Origin: Diplosphaera chodatii
Taxonomy: Eukaryota > Chlorophyta > Trebouxiophyceae > Prasiolales > Stichococcaceae
Direction of reading: 5' to 3'
Length of the DNA stretch: 64,000 bases
Assembly: GCA_032358165.1 (NCBI GenBank)
Contig: JAALGY010000019.1
Span: forward strand, 2,294,001 to 2,358,000
Shown here: positions 1 to 10,478 of the stretch, in pieces
Layout of the letters: each line of letters opens with the position of its first letter
Position numbering within the stretch: the stretch's first letter is position 1
Program-made: the position numbers and the translations under genes
Notes under the pieces: model-generated
The model's input: the letters and a program-made list of their open reading frames with translations, nothing else
Databases searched by the model: none
Told to the model about the DNA's origin: nothing

Positions 1-1498
1 GTCATAAGAGTTACTGGAGAGCCGACTGTGGTTTTGTACATTCAACACCGTTCAACCTGTTTGCAGAGTCGTGTTTGCCGTTACTAACAACCCTGCTGCA
101 TGGTGCCGCAACACCGCCTACATCCAAACTCAGACCTTGTCAGTACACGATGCGAGCTCCGAGCATTGAGGGCTTTCAACGAAGCACCGATCGCTGACCA
201 CACAGGCAACTGCATCTCAGTGACCCCTTTGTATCTCAACCCCACGAGCAGCTTGGTAGCGGTGGACTGGACTGCTGTAACAGAGTATCAGTATCACTAG
301 GGTATTGAGTCATCTTTCCGTTTCGGGGATTCACTTTCCGTGGACAGCCAGACCCCAGAGGCTGCTGACAGAACGACACCTCAGCCAACGAAGCACAAAG
401 GTGCACCCGGCCTTTCGGCGTCGGATGCCTGCGGGAGTAGCAGTATAAGGGAAAGGGGACTGCATGAAGCCAAGCATTCTCGAAGCCCGGCGACCTGGAC
501 TGAGGTTCTCGCCAGCAACTGCGTCGCGGAGCTCTGAGTCATAGGAGCAACTTGCCGCAGCTCGGTCCTCCGGCACGACGCTTACGTCCTTTTGATATTG
601 TCCTTACCTTGAACGTCAGTCTGCTGCCGTCCGAGTGGATCGACGCCGCGGTCCGTGCGCGTCCATCGCGATCGCACAGCAATGACACGGGGCATCTGCC
701 TATCATGCAGCTGCGCTGCCCTGTGCTAAGCCCGGGATCGAGGCTCTAGCGTCAGCACTACGCAATCATGCGGTGCCCTCTCGCAGATCAGGCCTGCGCC
801 ATGCAGACCAGGCGCACTGATCACTTCTGGGAGTCACAGCACAACTCAAAGCGTGCGCACGCATTTTTCCTGCAACCGTGTCCTGCGTGCTACACTTATG
901 AGAGTTGTCGAGGCTAAATCGGGATTGTGCGCCGGCGCCCGCGGTTGGCCATGCCTTCCGCGGAACCTGTCATGATTGACGGCCTGGAGCACTGCTGCCT
1001 ATTGACGACGGCGACAGATCACGCTGCCTAGATCGACGCTAGCCCTACAGCGTAGGTGTTCATCACCGAAGATTGTGTGCAATGGTCGAGCTCCAGACGG
1101 ACTGTACAGATCTGGAACGGCGAGGGCAGATCCTGGCAAACGTTCGCATCCCGAATCGGTCCCGGCTGAATCGCTTAAACCCTACTGATACGGATACTCT
1201 GTTACAGCAGTGTGGACTGGTGGTGGCGAATGCAGTCTGCGTCAGCATTGGGCGTCCACACCAGCGGCTAGGCAGCGGCTTCGCGCCTGCATTTGAACGT
1301 TCCCGAAGCCAGCATAGCACTCGAGCCAGATCAGGATGTAAACTTAATCCTCTGATTCGTGTATGTAGCACCTGCTGCCCCGTTTGCGGCACGCTGGTCG
1401 GCTTTGTCAAAACTGATCACGGCATGGGAACAGTCAGCACGGTGCCAAACCCGGCAGCAGCTGCGTACCGGCCGTCGGCCTCTGCCTACGCACCTGTC
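1..1498. other. No supported gene; left edge and probable 5' region of the next gene
   Basis: Open frames here are short and overlap on both strands, and none shows a recognisable domain or a chain of exons with compatible phases. The stretch just before 1499 stays open in the frame of the downstream gene back to about 1073. It could therefore be 5' UTR or a longer N-terminus. The left part may also hold the end of a gene lying outside the window, but I cannot show that. Confidence 0.5.
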
Positions 1499-3960
1499 AT
1501 GATGTCTCACTGCACCAGCTGCAGCAGCATGCGGCTGCATCGCAACCTGCGTTGCCAGCCACCCTTGCCGGCGCATCACCGGCATTGCATACGGACGCAG
1601 CGGCGCGGGGCCAAGCTGATCGTGGCCGCCGCGCCAGAGGCCGGCGGCGGCTGGCTCAGCCAGTGGCTGCAGGGCATCCTCCCTGGCCAGAAGGGCAAAC
1701 CTGCTGCGAAGGGCGCCGCGAAGCAGCCAGTGGCTGAGGAGAAGCGCAGAAAAGGTGCACGAACTGACTTGATCAGTCGGATCAATGCTTCTGGTGCTGG
1801 CTCAGCATAGAAGGTCGCTTGACAGGCGTTTTCAGCGGCTGGCATGCCGCCTCAGCTGCCACCTTGCGTGTGCGCTGAGCACCCAGGCACAAATGTGCCC
1901 TGGTGCCGCCTTGATGCGCCATGTGCTTCCCTGATGCCGCCGCCGAGGTGTGCCCTCGTATGATGCCAACCAAATTGACAGCTTTCTGCATTGGCACGCG
2001 CAGCTGAAGAGTACACGGTCCCTGCCGACGGGAGCGCGGAGACCCCGCCGCCAGTGCAGCTGCCCGCCTCCGCGATTGCCGGTGGCAGCGGCGCTTCCAA
2101 GTCAGCGGGGCTGCGGGCTGCCACGGTGCGCGCCGGCAGTGCCGCCGCCGCCAAGGACGACGGCAGCAGCGGCGATGCCGCCAGCGCAATCTCTGGCAGC
2201 AGCGGCCACGGCAGCGCCAAAACGGCGGCGCGGGCCGATGCTGCGCAGCTGGCGGCGGCGGCGGCGGGTCCTGGCGCCAGGGACTCTAGGGTGGCGGCGG
2301 GCGGAATACAGGGGGCGCTGGCGGACTGGGCCGGCGGTCAGTCGCCTGGGCAGCAGTCCTGGGACGAGTCCGCGCCCGATGGCAAGCTCATCGGTGCGGT
2401 TTCCATGCACTCGCTCCAGGGCTGGGTAGGGCTGTGGCGGCGGCGCCTGCGCTTGGTTGCATGCTGGTGACGAACTGAGAACAGTGCAGCAGCAGCAGCA
2501 GTGCAAGTGGCAGTGCGCGCTTTGCAGCAGGCAAAAGGCCGGATTCGTGGCAGAGTCAATCGAGTTTTTCTGCTGTGGGGCAGCGCATTCCTGACTCGGT
2601 TTGCCGTTGACAGTGCATGGGCCCAGCTGATGAGGTTTGTGTGCGCTGCCCCGGCAGGCAAGGTCATCGCAGCCGCGGCCGTGATCTTCATCGGCGCCGT
2701 CTCCTTCAGCGTCGCCAGGCATGCAGGTGCGCTCGGGAAGTCACCATTGCTCCCTGCATGCACACCCTTTTCTCGATGTCTGATCAGCGTGTGCCTGTTC
2801 TGTGGGTGCGCAAAGTGTGTCCTGTCAACCCGCCTGGCCGGCGCCCGCCATGAGGTGTGCTTGCACATGATCAAGACCCTGAATGCAGGGTCTTGATCAC
2901 GATGCAGATCTGCGATGACATCTTGATAATGATGTCAGGGGCGTATCCGTGATGCAGGACGGGAGCGGTCCAGGCGGGCGGCTGCCCGGGCGGCGGCGCA
3001 GCCGGCGGCCGGGGCGGTGCCAACCGTCATGGGCCACCAGCGCCACCACAAGAAGCACAGGCAGGGGTCCCGGCCGCTCTGCCTGTGAGGTTGCTTGAAG
3101 AGACTGCACCTGACAGTGTGAAGTCGAACCACCACAGCGACTGCTTATGCGGGTGGGGTCATACACAGGTATGCCTACCTGTCTTACACTGTGTCTACTT
3201 GTCTCACATTTACATATCACAGGACAGTGCAAAACTTCATATGCTGGTGACCAGTCAGCATGACCCTTTGCCGCCCAATATCCCAAGGGACACGGCGGTT
3301 GACGACTGGGAGGCGGAGATGGAGACGCGGTGGGCCAAGCGCAGCGCCTGGGGCGGCTCGGCCTTCAGCATGGAGGAGCGGCCAGGTGCGCCTGCCCCAG
3401 GGTCCAGGGTTTAGGCGCTGTGGTGTTGGGTGTGGTTGCTGCCAGCATCCAGTGATCCCCACCAGCACCAGAGCACCGCACGAAAGTCTCGCCAAAATCG
3501 TATCATACCCTGCTGGCAATGCCTCAGCAGCGCTCGAAAGCCGGATTCAGCAGCGCTGTTGCAGGAAGCGCCAGGCACGGCGCCCATTTAGACGTGGCGC
3601 AGCTGGTGCCCGAGCCGCTGTCTGTCGCGCGCACTGCAGGGGGCGCCGGCGGCGGCGCGGCGCATCCGGCCAGCGCGGCGCAGCAGGGCGCCGCCGACGC
3701 CGGCGCCGAGGCGACGGCGGCGGAGGCGGAGTCGGACGTGGAGGAAGTCGACGACGCCGCGCACGTGAGCTCTGCACCCTACAGTCTGCACCGATGTACC
3801 TCGAGTTGGCGCCCCAGCCGCCGCCGCTGCTCTGCCTGAGCTGGGTTGCCGGCTGCCGCTTGCGCGATATGCAATTTGGGGCATCAGCCGGAGCTGGTGG
3901 CTTGAAGCACAGTCAGCATTGCTTGATTTACGGTCGTGTAACGGGTTTAACTCTACTCAG

Positions 3961-3995
<35 letters not shown>

Positions 3996-4407
3996 GATGC
4001 AGGACCGCGCAGTGAAGGCGGGCGCGGCGTCGGCGGTGCACAGGCAGGAGGAAGCGGTGGAAGCGGAAGCAACAGCGCCGCCGCCGGTGCCGGAACACCA
4101 GCCGCTGCCGGCCGATGCTCACTCCCAGCAGTGGCAGCGGGAACAGGACGAAGCCGCCGGCCATGCGCAGAGTCCCGAGGGTCACGGAAGCACTGATGCC
4201 GGCGCTGCTGCTGCCAAACAGTCAAGGCAGCAGCCAGCACAGCAGCAGCAGCAGCAGGGCCACCTGCAGCACGAGCAGCAGCAGCAGCAGGAACAGCAAA
4301 AGCAGCGGCAGCAGGAGGGCGCAGCGACTGGCACAAGTGCGGGTGCCAGCGAACAGCAGCCGGAAGCACAGCGGCAGCAGGCAACACAACGTCAGAGGCC
4401 GCAACCG

Positions 4408-4450
<43 letters not shown>

Positions 4451-7137
4451 CGGAGGCGCGACAGCAGAAGGCGGACCGCGCAGCGGAGATGGCAGCCCGC
4501 AGCGCGGCGGCCGCAAACACAGGCTCCGCTTCCTCTGCACCCTCCGCTTCCAGTGACAGCGGCGGGGAAGGCCAGCCAGAAGCGCAGCAGCAGCCACAGG
4601 AAGCGCACTCACCTGACAAAAGCAGCAGCGAGCCGCAAGGTGCTGAGGCTGTTGTGGTAGAGCCCGTCACTGGCAGTGGCGGCGGCGGCGGCGGCGGCAG
4701 CAGCGCAACCGATGCGGCGCGCCTGCAGGTCGCCCGGGATGCGCGCGGCTCTGCTGCCCCAGCGGCTGCTCCAGAATCCCCGGCGGCGGCGCAGCCAGCA
4801 CAGCAGCCGGTCGAGCAGGCCGATGCTGCAGTGCATGTTGATGATGCTGCCGAGCTCGCCGAGAAGCTGCGGCGGGCGCGCGCTGACCGCATGCGCCTGG
4901 CGCTGCACGAAGGTGAGCACTATATCTATTTATTTCGTTTTCTACACGCACGCTGCTGATTGCTGTGTATCTCTGCACTGAACCTTGTGGCGCTTGGATG
5001 GTTGCCTGGGCAGCTGGGTATAGCGCCGGCTGTGTGGCGAGACCTGCCCATGTGGCGGCCTGATGGCGCAGCAGTTCTGCGGTGTGGCTTGACGGCGCCT
5101 CAATGCAAACTGCCATGGCTTGATACCGCTGCTCTTGTGCAGACCTCGTGGCGGACCAGGCGGTGGCGGCGGCGCTGCCGGCGGTGCCGCAGCAGCGCAG
5201 CCAGGCCCCCGCACAGCCGCCGGCCCCGCGGCAGCTGCCGGCAGGCAACAGCATGGCCGCTCTCAGGTGACCACCACACACTCATCTCAGTTCTCGCCTC
5301 AAGGCATACGACGTACGTTGATGTCACTGGCACATGCGTGCCAGCCTGCATTCAGGCAATCACTGCATGCGGTTGTTGTCCTGCAGGGCGCGTGCGGAGG
5401 CTGCAGGCCGCTCCAGCGCCGCGGCAGCTGATGCCGCCGGCCGTGCGGCGGGGCACAGCGCCGCCAGCGCCTCCGCGGCCGCCAGGGCTGCAGCCGCTGC
5501 AGAGAGGTGCGATCCTGGACAGACCTCTTGGAAGCACGCTGATATTCATGCGCTGCATGAAATGGCGTGCTTGCTGGCGCTGTTATCAGGTTGAAGGGCG
5601 GCGTTACAACCCAGGAGACTTTATGTTAGCCTCTCAGTCATTAGCGCCTCCCGTCATGTGGGTTCACAGAGAGAGGAGAGAGATAAAGGACATGGACATC
5701 TGCAACCCTTTGTGACAATTCCCGCAGCCGATGTCAAACATACTTACTTAGGCTGTCTCAAAATTGTCTCAATACTGGCTGCAGGGCGGCGGCGGCTGCC
5801 GGCACGGCCGCGCGCGCCGCGCAGCACGAGTCGCTGGCGTCGCTGCAGCGGTCCGCGGCGCTGGCAGCGGAGGCGGAGGCGCGCGCCGCGGCCGCGCTGG
5901 CGACGGCGCAGCAGTGCGAGGCTAAGGTGCGGCGGGGGCTAGGGTTTAGCGATTTAGGGACCTATGACGCCCGCACGTCCCCAACGGGCTGCGATGTCAC
6001 ATGTTACAAGGAGCTTGATGGCGTTGTGAACGTCCTTGAAGTGTTAAGACCCTGCTGAGTGCTGGCCGTGCAATGTACCACTTGCCAATCCGCTCTTGCG
6101 CACGCCCACATACTTCCAGCGCACCTCTCAGGCCTGCCCAGCACCCCAGCTGCTATGGTACCATATCGATGCAAGCGTGAAAGTGCTTGCTGTCACAGGC
6201 AGCCGAGGCGGCACATCTGGCGGCCGCGCACGAGGATGTGGCCGGCGCGCACTCGCAGCAGGCGGCGGCGGCGGCGGAACCGCCTGCAGCGGAGGAGCAG
6301 GCGGCAGCCGGTGCGTCACCACAGTCGCTGGGACACATCTGAATGCTGCATCATGTGGAGCATGATGCGACTGTCATGTGACACCATCATTGCAGCTCTG
6401 CTAGCGAGCTCTGCGCTGCCTCTCAGCCGCTGCATTGCCGGCGATGCTGCTCTGGCCACATGCCCCGCTGCAAGCCCGTGCTGCTGCTGCTCTGTGTTCA
6501 GGAGAGGGTGCCCGTGCGCGGCTGCCTGGCATGCGCCACCTGACGGCGCTGGGCGACAGAGCCAAGCAAGTCGGCGCCAGAATGGGCGAAAAGGTCTCGC
6601 CTGTGACGTCCAAGCTGCAGGTGAGCGCTCAGCTTCGCGCAACACTTAGGTGCCATTGAGGCACCGTGTTTGGTCAACAAATCAAGACATTCTAAACCCT
6701 GCATTGCAGTGGGGCCCTGCCTGTCACGTCAGCAGCCGTCCTGTAAAGCGCCCAGCTCACATGCGCCGTGTCAACGGCGCTTGCAGCTGGGGATGCCACA
6801 GGCCTGGCGTGTGCCTTGCTGTGCGCGGCCCGCTGCTCGCGTCCTGCACCGCGCTGTTCGGTGTTCTGGTCCCAAAGCGCATATGCATAGCAGCCGTTTC
6901 TGTGCACCGCAGGCCGCGGGCAGCCAGGCTGCTGCGGCAGCACGAGTCGCAGCCGCCGCCGCTGCCCACGCCGCCGCTGTCACTGGCGCCTGGCTGGCGG
7001 CGGCCTGGGCGTGGCTGGTCGCGTCCTGGGCGCAGCTTGTGGCGGCGCTGCAGCGGGTGTACATGTCGGTGCGGCAGCGGGTTGCAGCCGGCGGCGGCGG
7101 CGGCGGCAATGGCGGCGTCTCGAGTGCCAGCTCCTGA
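1499..7137 (+). CDS. Unknown Gln/Ala-rich protein, probably plastid-targeted, with two hydrophobic segments
   Basis: I do not recognise this family. Thirteen exons join in phase to a 1,022-residue protein: 1499-1754, 2004-2393, 2514-2726, 2958-3084, 3255-3385, 3565-3764, 4003-4912, 5143-5266, 5387-5506, 5785-5926, 6199-6310, 6502-6620, 6913-7137. The start was chosen because MMSHCTSCSSMRLHRNLRC followed by Arg-rich sequence and VAAAPE resembles a chloroplast transit peptide; an upstream in-frame Met at 1082 is possible. Exon 3 encodes a hydrophobic segment (VFLLWGSAFLTRF ... GKVIAAAAVIFIGAVSFSV). Exon 5 has a charged block (DDWEAEMETRWAKRSAW). The 910-base exon 7 is Gln/Ala-rich with a run of about 13 Gln. 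Exons 7-11 look like Ala-rich coiled coil (LAEKLRRARADRMRLALHE). The last exon has a second hydrophobic stretch (GAWLAAAWAWLVASWAQL). It may be a plastid membrane-associated coiled-coil protein; function unknown. Confidence 0.72.
2868..2937. repeat. Three consecutive inverted repeats in an intron
   Basis: A perfect 14-bp inverted repeat with a 4-base loop lies at 2868-2899 (arms TGATCAAGACCCTG and CAGGGTCTTGATCA). It is followed by the palindrome GCAGATCTGC at 2904-2913 and a 7-bp stem TGACATC/GATGTCA with an 8-base loop at 2916-2937. All lie in the intron between exons 3 and 4 of the 1499-7137 gene, just before the 3' splice site at 2957. Confidence 0.8.
3964..3992. repeat. (TA)n microsatellite close to a 3' splice site
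   Basis: About 14 uninterrupted TA units sit in an intron of the 1499-7137 gene. The repeat ends about ten bases before the acceptor AG at 4001-4002. Confidence 0.9.
4411..4449 (+). repeat. (CAG)13 coding microsatellite
   Basis: Thirteen consecutive CAG codons in the large exon 4003-4912 encode a pure poly-Gln run. Shorter interrupted CAG runs lie just upstream (4240-4300) in the same exon. Length variation is likely between strains. Confidence 0.92.
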
Positions 7138-7747
7138 TGCGGCGGCGGCGGCCATCGCTGCCGATGGCCGAGCAGACAGGCGTGCGGGCAGCCGATGCTG
7201 CTGGCGTCAGGGGGGCTGCGTGGCGCATGTCACGGTGGCAGCTATGCTAAAACGGCTCGCAGTTGCGCCGCCAGTTGGACACGGCGCAGTGTTGTGCAGT
7301 GTGTTGCTGAGCAATATCAGCAACTGTTGCTGACATCAGCCCACGAATGTTGACGAGTGGCGACTGGATAGGGTCTATCCGTGGTTGCGGATGATCTCAC
7401 AACAGTCATCGTCACAGAACACCGTACCGTGCTGCAGCCCAATGACAAGAATTCAAATCTGGTTGACCAGCAGGAACAGACGATGCTAGAGTACCGCATG
7501 CGGCACATTAAGTTGTGACAAACGACACTGAGAAGCGCAGACGGCGGCCTGAAACCAGGCCGCATAGTTGGACCCTGATGGAACAGAAGCAGACACTGAC
7601 GGTCCAAAGTCAGATATATATGCCGCCAGCTCAGGACGCAAGCAGACACTGCAGAAGCTTGGCTACGGTGCAGGCTATGCTGTAGCTCATCTCATCATCC
7701 TGCTACCCTACATCCGTGTCTGTCTTGACGCTCAGCCTGCTGCTGCA
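7138..7747. other. Intergenic, convergent 3' ends
   Basis: This interval separates the stop of the 1499-7137 gene from the stop of the minus-strand gene at 7748. Both 3' UTRs must lie here. I see no further coding exon, RNA gene or repeat. Confidence 0.6.
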
Positions 7748-9461
7748 TCATGCGGCGGGATGGTGCTCAAAGCCAGAACTGCTTCCTGCTGCTGCTGCCT
7801 GCACCTTGCTGGCGGCTTGCTTGGCGTCGGCCACCTCCGCCTCCGCATCAGCCCGCGCAGCCTGCCGCTGCGGCAACTCAGGGCTTGCAGCTCCGCCGTT
7901 CGCCTGAAGACTGGCATCGTGCGCTGCAGCTGGCAACGCATCATCCACCGTGCGGTCGCTGCCGAAGACGCGGCCGCCGCCGAAGCCGCCACCGCCATCC
8001 TTGCAACTCTCAGCTGGCGCTGAGGCAAACGCCGTGACCATCGCCGGCTCCTGCTGCCGCCTGCCGCCGCCGTGCAGCCCCTCCTGCATGTGGCCCGCCT
8101 CGCCGCGGGGCTTGTGGTCGCCCCTGGCCACCTTGCTCTGCACCTCAGATATGATGTAGATGAAAACTGGCTGCTGGTCACTTACCGGTTGATCACCATA
8201 TGGACAGAGGCCAGGCAGCCATACCGGACGCACTCCAGGCCAGTAGTTGCACGATCCCCTGCTGCTGCTGCTGCTGCTATTACTACTACTACTCTCCTAC
8301 CTTCACGGCCTGCAGCGCCCGCGACATGACGCCGTGGCCGCTGCTGTTGCGCTTGTGGCTGGGCGACGTGGCGGGGTGCGGCGGCGGCACGCACGCCGGG
8401 TGCACCCCGTAGTCGTCCGTGCTGGCAGCCCTGCAGCAGATTGCAGAAACCTGCTGTCATTACAGGGCAGGCTGCCGAGGAAGTGGAGGCTACAGCAACC
8501 TGCGCTGACGGCTGGCTGCCAAGGCAGTGCACCGCCACACCAGCCGCTGCCAGATGCACAACTGGCAGGCCCAAGCGGTCAGTCAGCCAGCTGCCAGGAG
8601 ATGTGACTCCGGCAACAGAAAACTGAGCAGGCTTTAAGATTCAGATGCGCATGTCATTGCCGCACAGCCAGGCTGACTGGTGTTCAGCTCCCTCAACATC
8701 ATCAACGTAAGACTGCCAAATTGAAACACTACAAAGGGTTTAGCTTTTAACATACCCCACGGCCGCCCCCGCGGGCTGCGCCGTGTCCAGGCCCCCGACG
8801 CCGCGGCTGGCCACGCCGACGCCCATGCGCCCCACCACCTGCCCCCTCGCCTTGGGCTCCTGCAGCGTGCAGCGCCGCCAATCAGATGGATATGGAAACT
8901 TGTCTGACTGATTGATTGAAAGCACAGCCCGCTTTTGGTCAGCGACTGGCCGGCAGCACTGCCGCCGCACGGCTGGCCATGCCACGGAGCGCTGCCGCTG
9001 GCGCCTGCGCAGTTGCCAGCGCAGCTGCGTGTACATGTTCTGACACCTCTGCAGGATGCCAAAAGGCCTTGCTTTCGTGGGTCCGCAGCACCAACCGCAT
9101 GTGGAGCACGGCTCCTCACCTGCCGCGCCGGCTGCGCAGCGGGGTGGCTGTGCGCCGGGCCCGCCGCCAGGGTGTCCGGCACGGAGACGCGCGCCACCCC
9201 AGGGTGGGCCCGCGGGCTCAGCCGCCCCTGCCGCGCGTCCGCGGCCGCCGCCGCGGCTTCGCCGTCGGCAGCCCCGTCCGGATGCGCTTCCTGCAGCCGC
9301 CCGTGCTCCTTCCCGTCTTTCCCGTCCTTGAGCCCGTCTTTGCTGTCCCTGCCCAGGGAGCCGCGCAGCCGGTCCTGGAAGCGCCGCAGCGGGTTGCCCT
9401 TTGACGGCGTTGCTGCCTCCCCGCCATCTGCACCAAGCCGAAAGTGCGTCAGTTGCTGCAT
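7748..9461 (-). CDS. Unknown Gly/Ala-rich low-complexity protein
   Basis: I do not recognise this protein. The best minus-strand chain is: exon A 9461-9120 (contains NPLRRFQDRLRGSLGRDSKD and a Lys/Asp-Gly repeat), an uncertain exon B near 9045-8970 (VSEHVHAAALATAQAPAAAL), exon C 8859-8756 (RGQVVGRMGVGVASRGVGG), exon D 8430-8301 (STDDYGVHPACVPPPHPATS) and exon E 8137-7748, which ends in a TGA stop. Donors and acceptors of A, C, D and E agree in phase (A ends phase 0; C to D phase 2; D to E phase 0). The borders of exon B do not resolve. Exon A may instead begin at an acceptor at 9428, in which case the true start lies further upstream. No domain, signal or membrane segment was seen. Confidence 0.45.
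8260..8293. repeat. Compound trinucleotide repeat (CTG)n(CTA)n-like in an intron
   Basis: Six CTG units pass directly into a run of ACT units, immediately next to the 5' splice site of exon D of the minus-strand gene (exon ends at 8301). Confidence 0.85.
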
Positions 9462-10478
9462 GGTGCAGTGTCTGCTTCTAAAGATGGTCCCAAGGACGCA
9501 GGTTGTAATATCAGATACACGAGGGCAGCTGGAACCTGTGGGCGCGATGACGACGCTGCAGCAGAAGCTACACCCCCTGAAACGGACAAGCTAACCGAAA
9601 ATGTGGGTGCCGCTGCGTCAGCCCCCTGCAGTGCTGGGTCCTATCAGCAACCGACACACCAGCCTGCACCTGCTGCTGGCAGTCGAAACTACCGCGAGAG
9701 CACCCTGCAGCTGGGGCTGCGGTGGCTATGTAGCTGCCGCATCAACCTGGCATGTATGTAGTGGATTGACGCAGGGGCCAGAAGGGGTGGGGCTCTTCAC
9801 CGTGTGCGGGTGACGCGGTTTGCGACATTGCTGCGCAGCAGCTGAGCTCGTGCACTAGCTCGTGCTATCACATTCAGTGCCGGTGCAGACCTGAGCCGAA
9901 TGCTGTCATGATGCTGACACGGCCATTGGCTGCAATGTCGTCAGCAGGGCAACAGCGCGGGCAGTCGAAGGCGTGAATGGCAGTTGCGTGAGGCGGATAT
10001 GCTTGCTGGTCGCTGATGTACCGCTGTTTCACGACCGATAACGCAGGAAAGCTGCCCTCTGGCGACACTCGGCTCATTGTCGACCTGGCTGCTTCCTGGC
10101 TCCCAAAAAGGCACGTGTGCTCGCCTCATGCACGCTGCCTCGGACACTTGTCGCTGTGGGGACGTCCAGCTGCTCTTTTGGTGGTGAGATGATACAAGTG
10201 ATTCAGTGCAGTTGACCTCATTGCCAGCGCATGTGTGTGCCACTGCTGCACCTGATGCCGCTGAAGGATCTCCGTACCTGCAGTACGGGAGACATAGCGT
10301 CGCTTCAGTAGCCCATCCAGACGGGGTTGTGACCGCCGATATACACATTGCGTGGATTTATACAGCAAGTCTCCGGTACCTGCACCCATTTTGCTGCCGA
10401 ACGTCCTCGCAACAACGAGGCTGGGTGCTGTTGGAGTCTGCGCCCTAAAGTGAAGCACATCTGCAGCTCATGGCAAGC
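9462..10478. other. Divergent intergenic region
   Basis: The interval lies between the minus-strand gene and the first Tic22-like gene, so it should carry two promoters. It holds the family-conserved block at about 10270-10320. I see no convincing coding exon, although an unseen first exon of either neighbour could lie here. Confidence 0.5.
10270..10320 (+). promoter_or_regulatory. Block conserved upstream of all four Tic22-like genes (copy 1 instance)
   Basis: A stretch reading roughly GGGAGACATAGCGTCGC followed by GCCCATCC lies about 160-210 bases before the first conserved Met. Matching blocks are at 13335-13380 (copy 2, GGGAGACGAAGCGTCGC), 16620-16655 (copy 3, more diverged) and about 38925-38880 on the minus strand (copy 4, AGGAGACGAAGCGTCGC). 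In copy 1 the frame that would read ETKRRT is broken by TAG. It may be a 5' UTR or promoter element, or the remnant of an upstream exon; only copy 4 keeps it open in frame with the CDS. Confidence 0.45.

Noticed and set aside
1073..1810. 245-residue open frame taken as a complete gene
   Set aside because: Its 3' part is the first exon of the 1499-7137 gene: a GTGCAC donor at 1754 joins in phase to 2004, after which the long chain closes without a break. The 5' part shows no protein-like features.
1499..3385. CASTOR/POLLUX-type ion channel
   Set aside because: The hydrophobic segment faintly resembles the start of that family, but the pore and RCK-like parts are absent and the rest is Gln/Ala coiled coil.
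4222..4612. Leu- and Ala-rich minus-strand open frames across the CAG repeats
   Set aside because: They are complements of the poly-Gln/Ala coding exon and have no splice or homology support.
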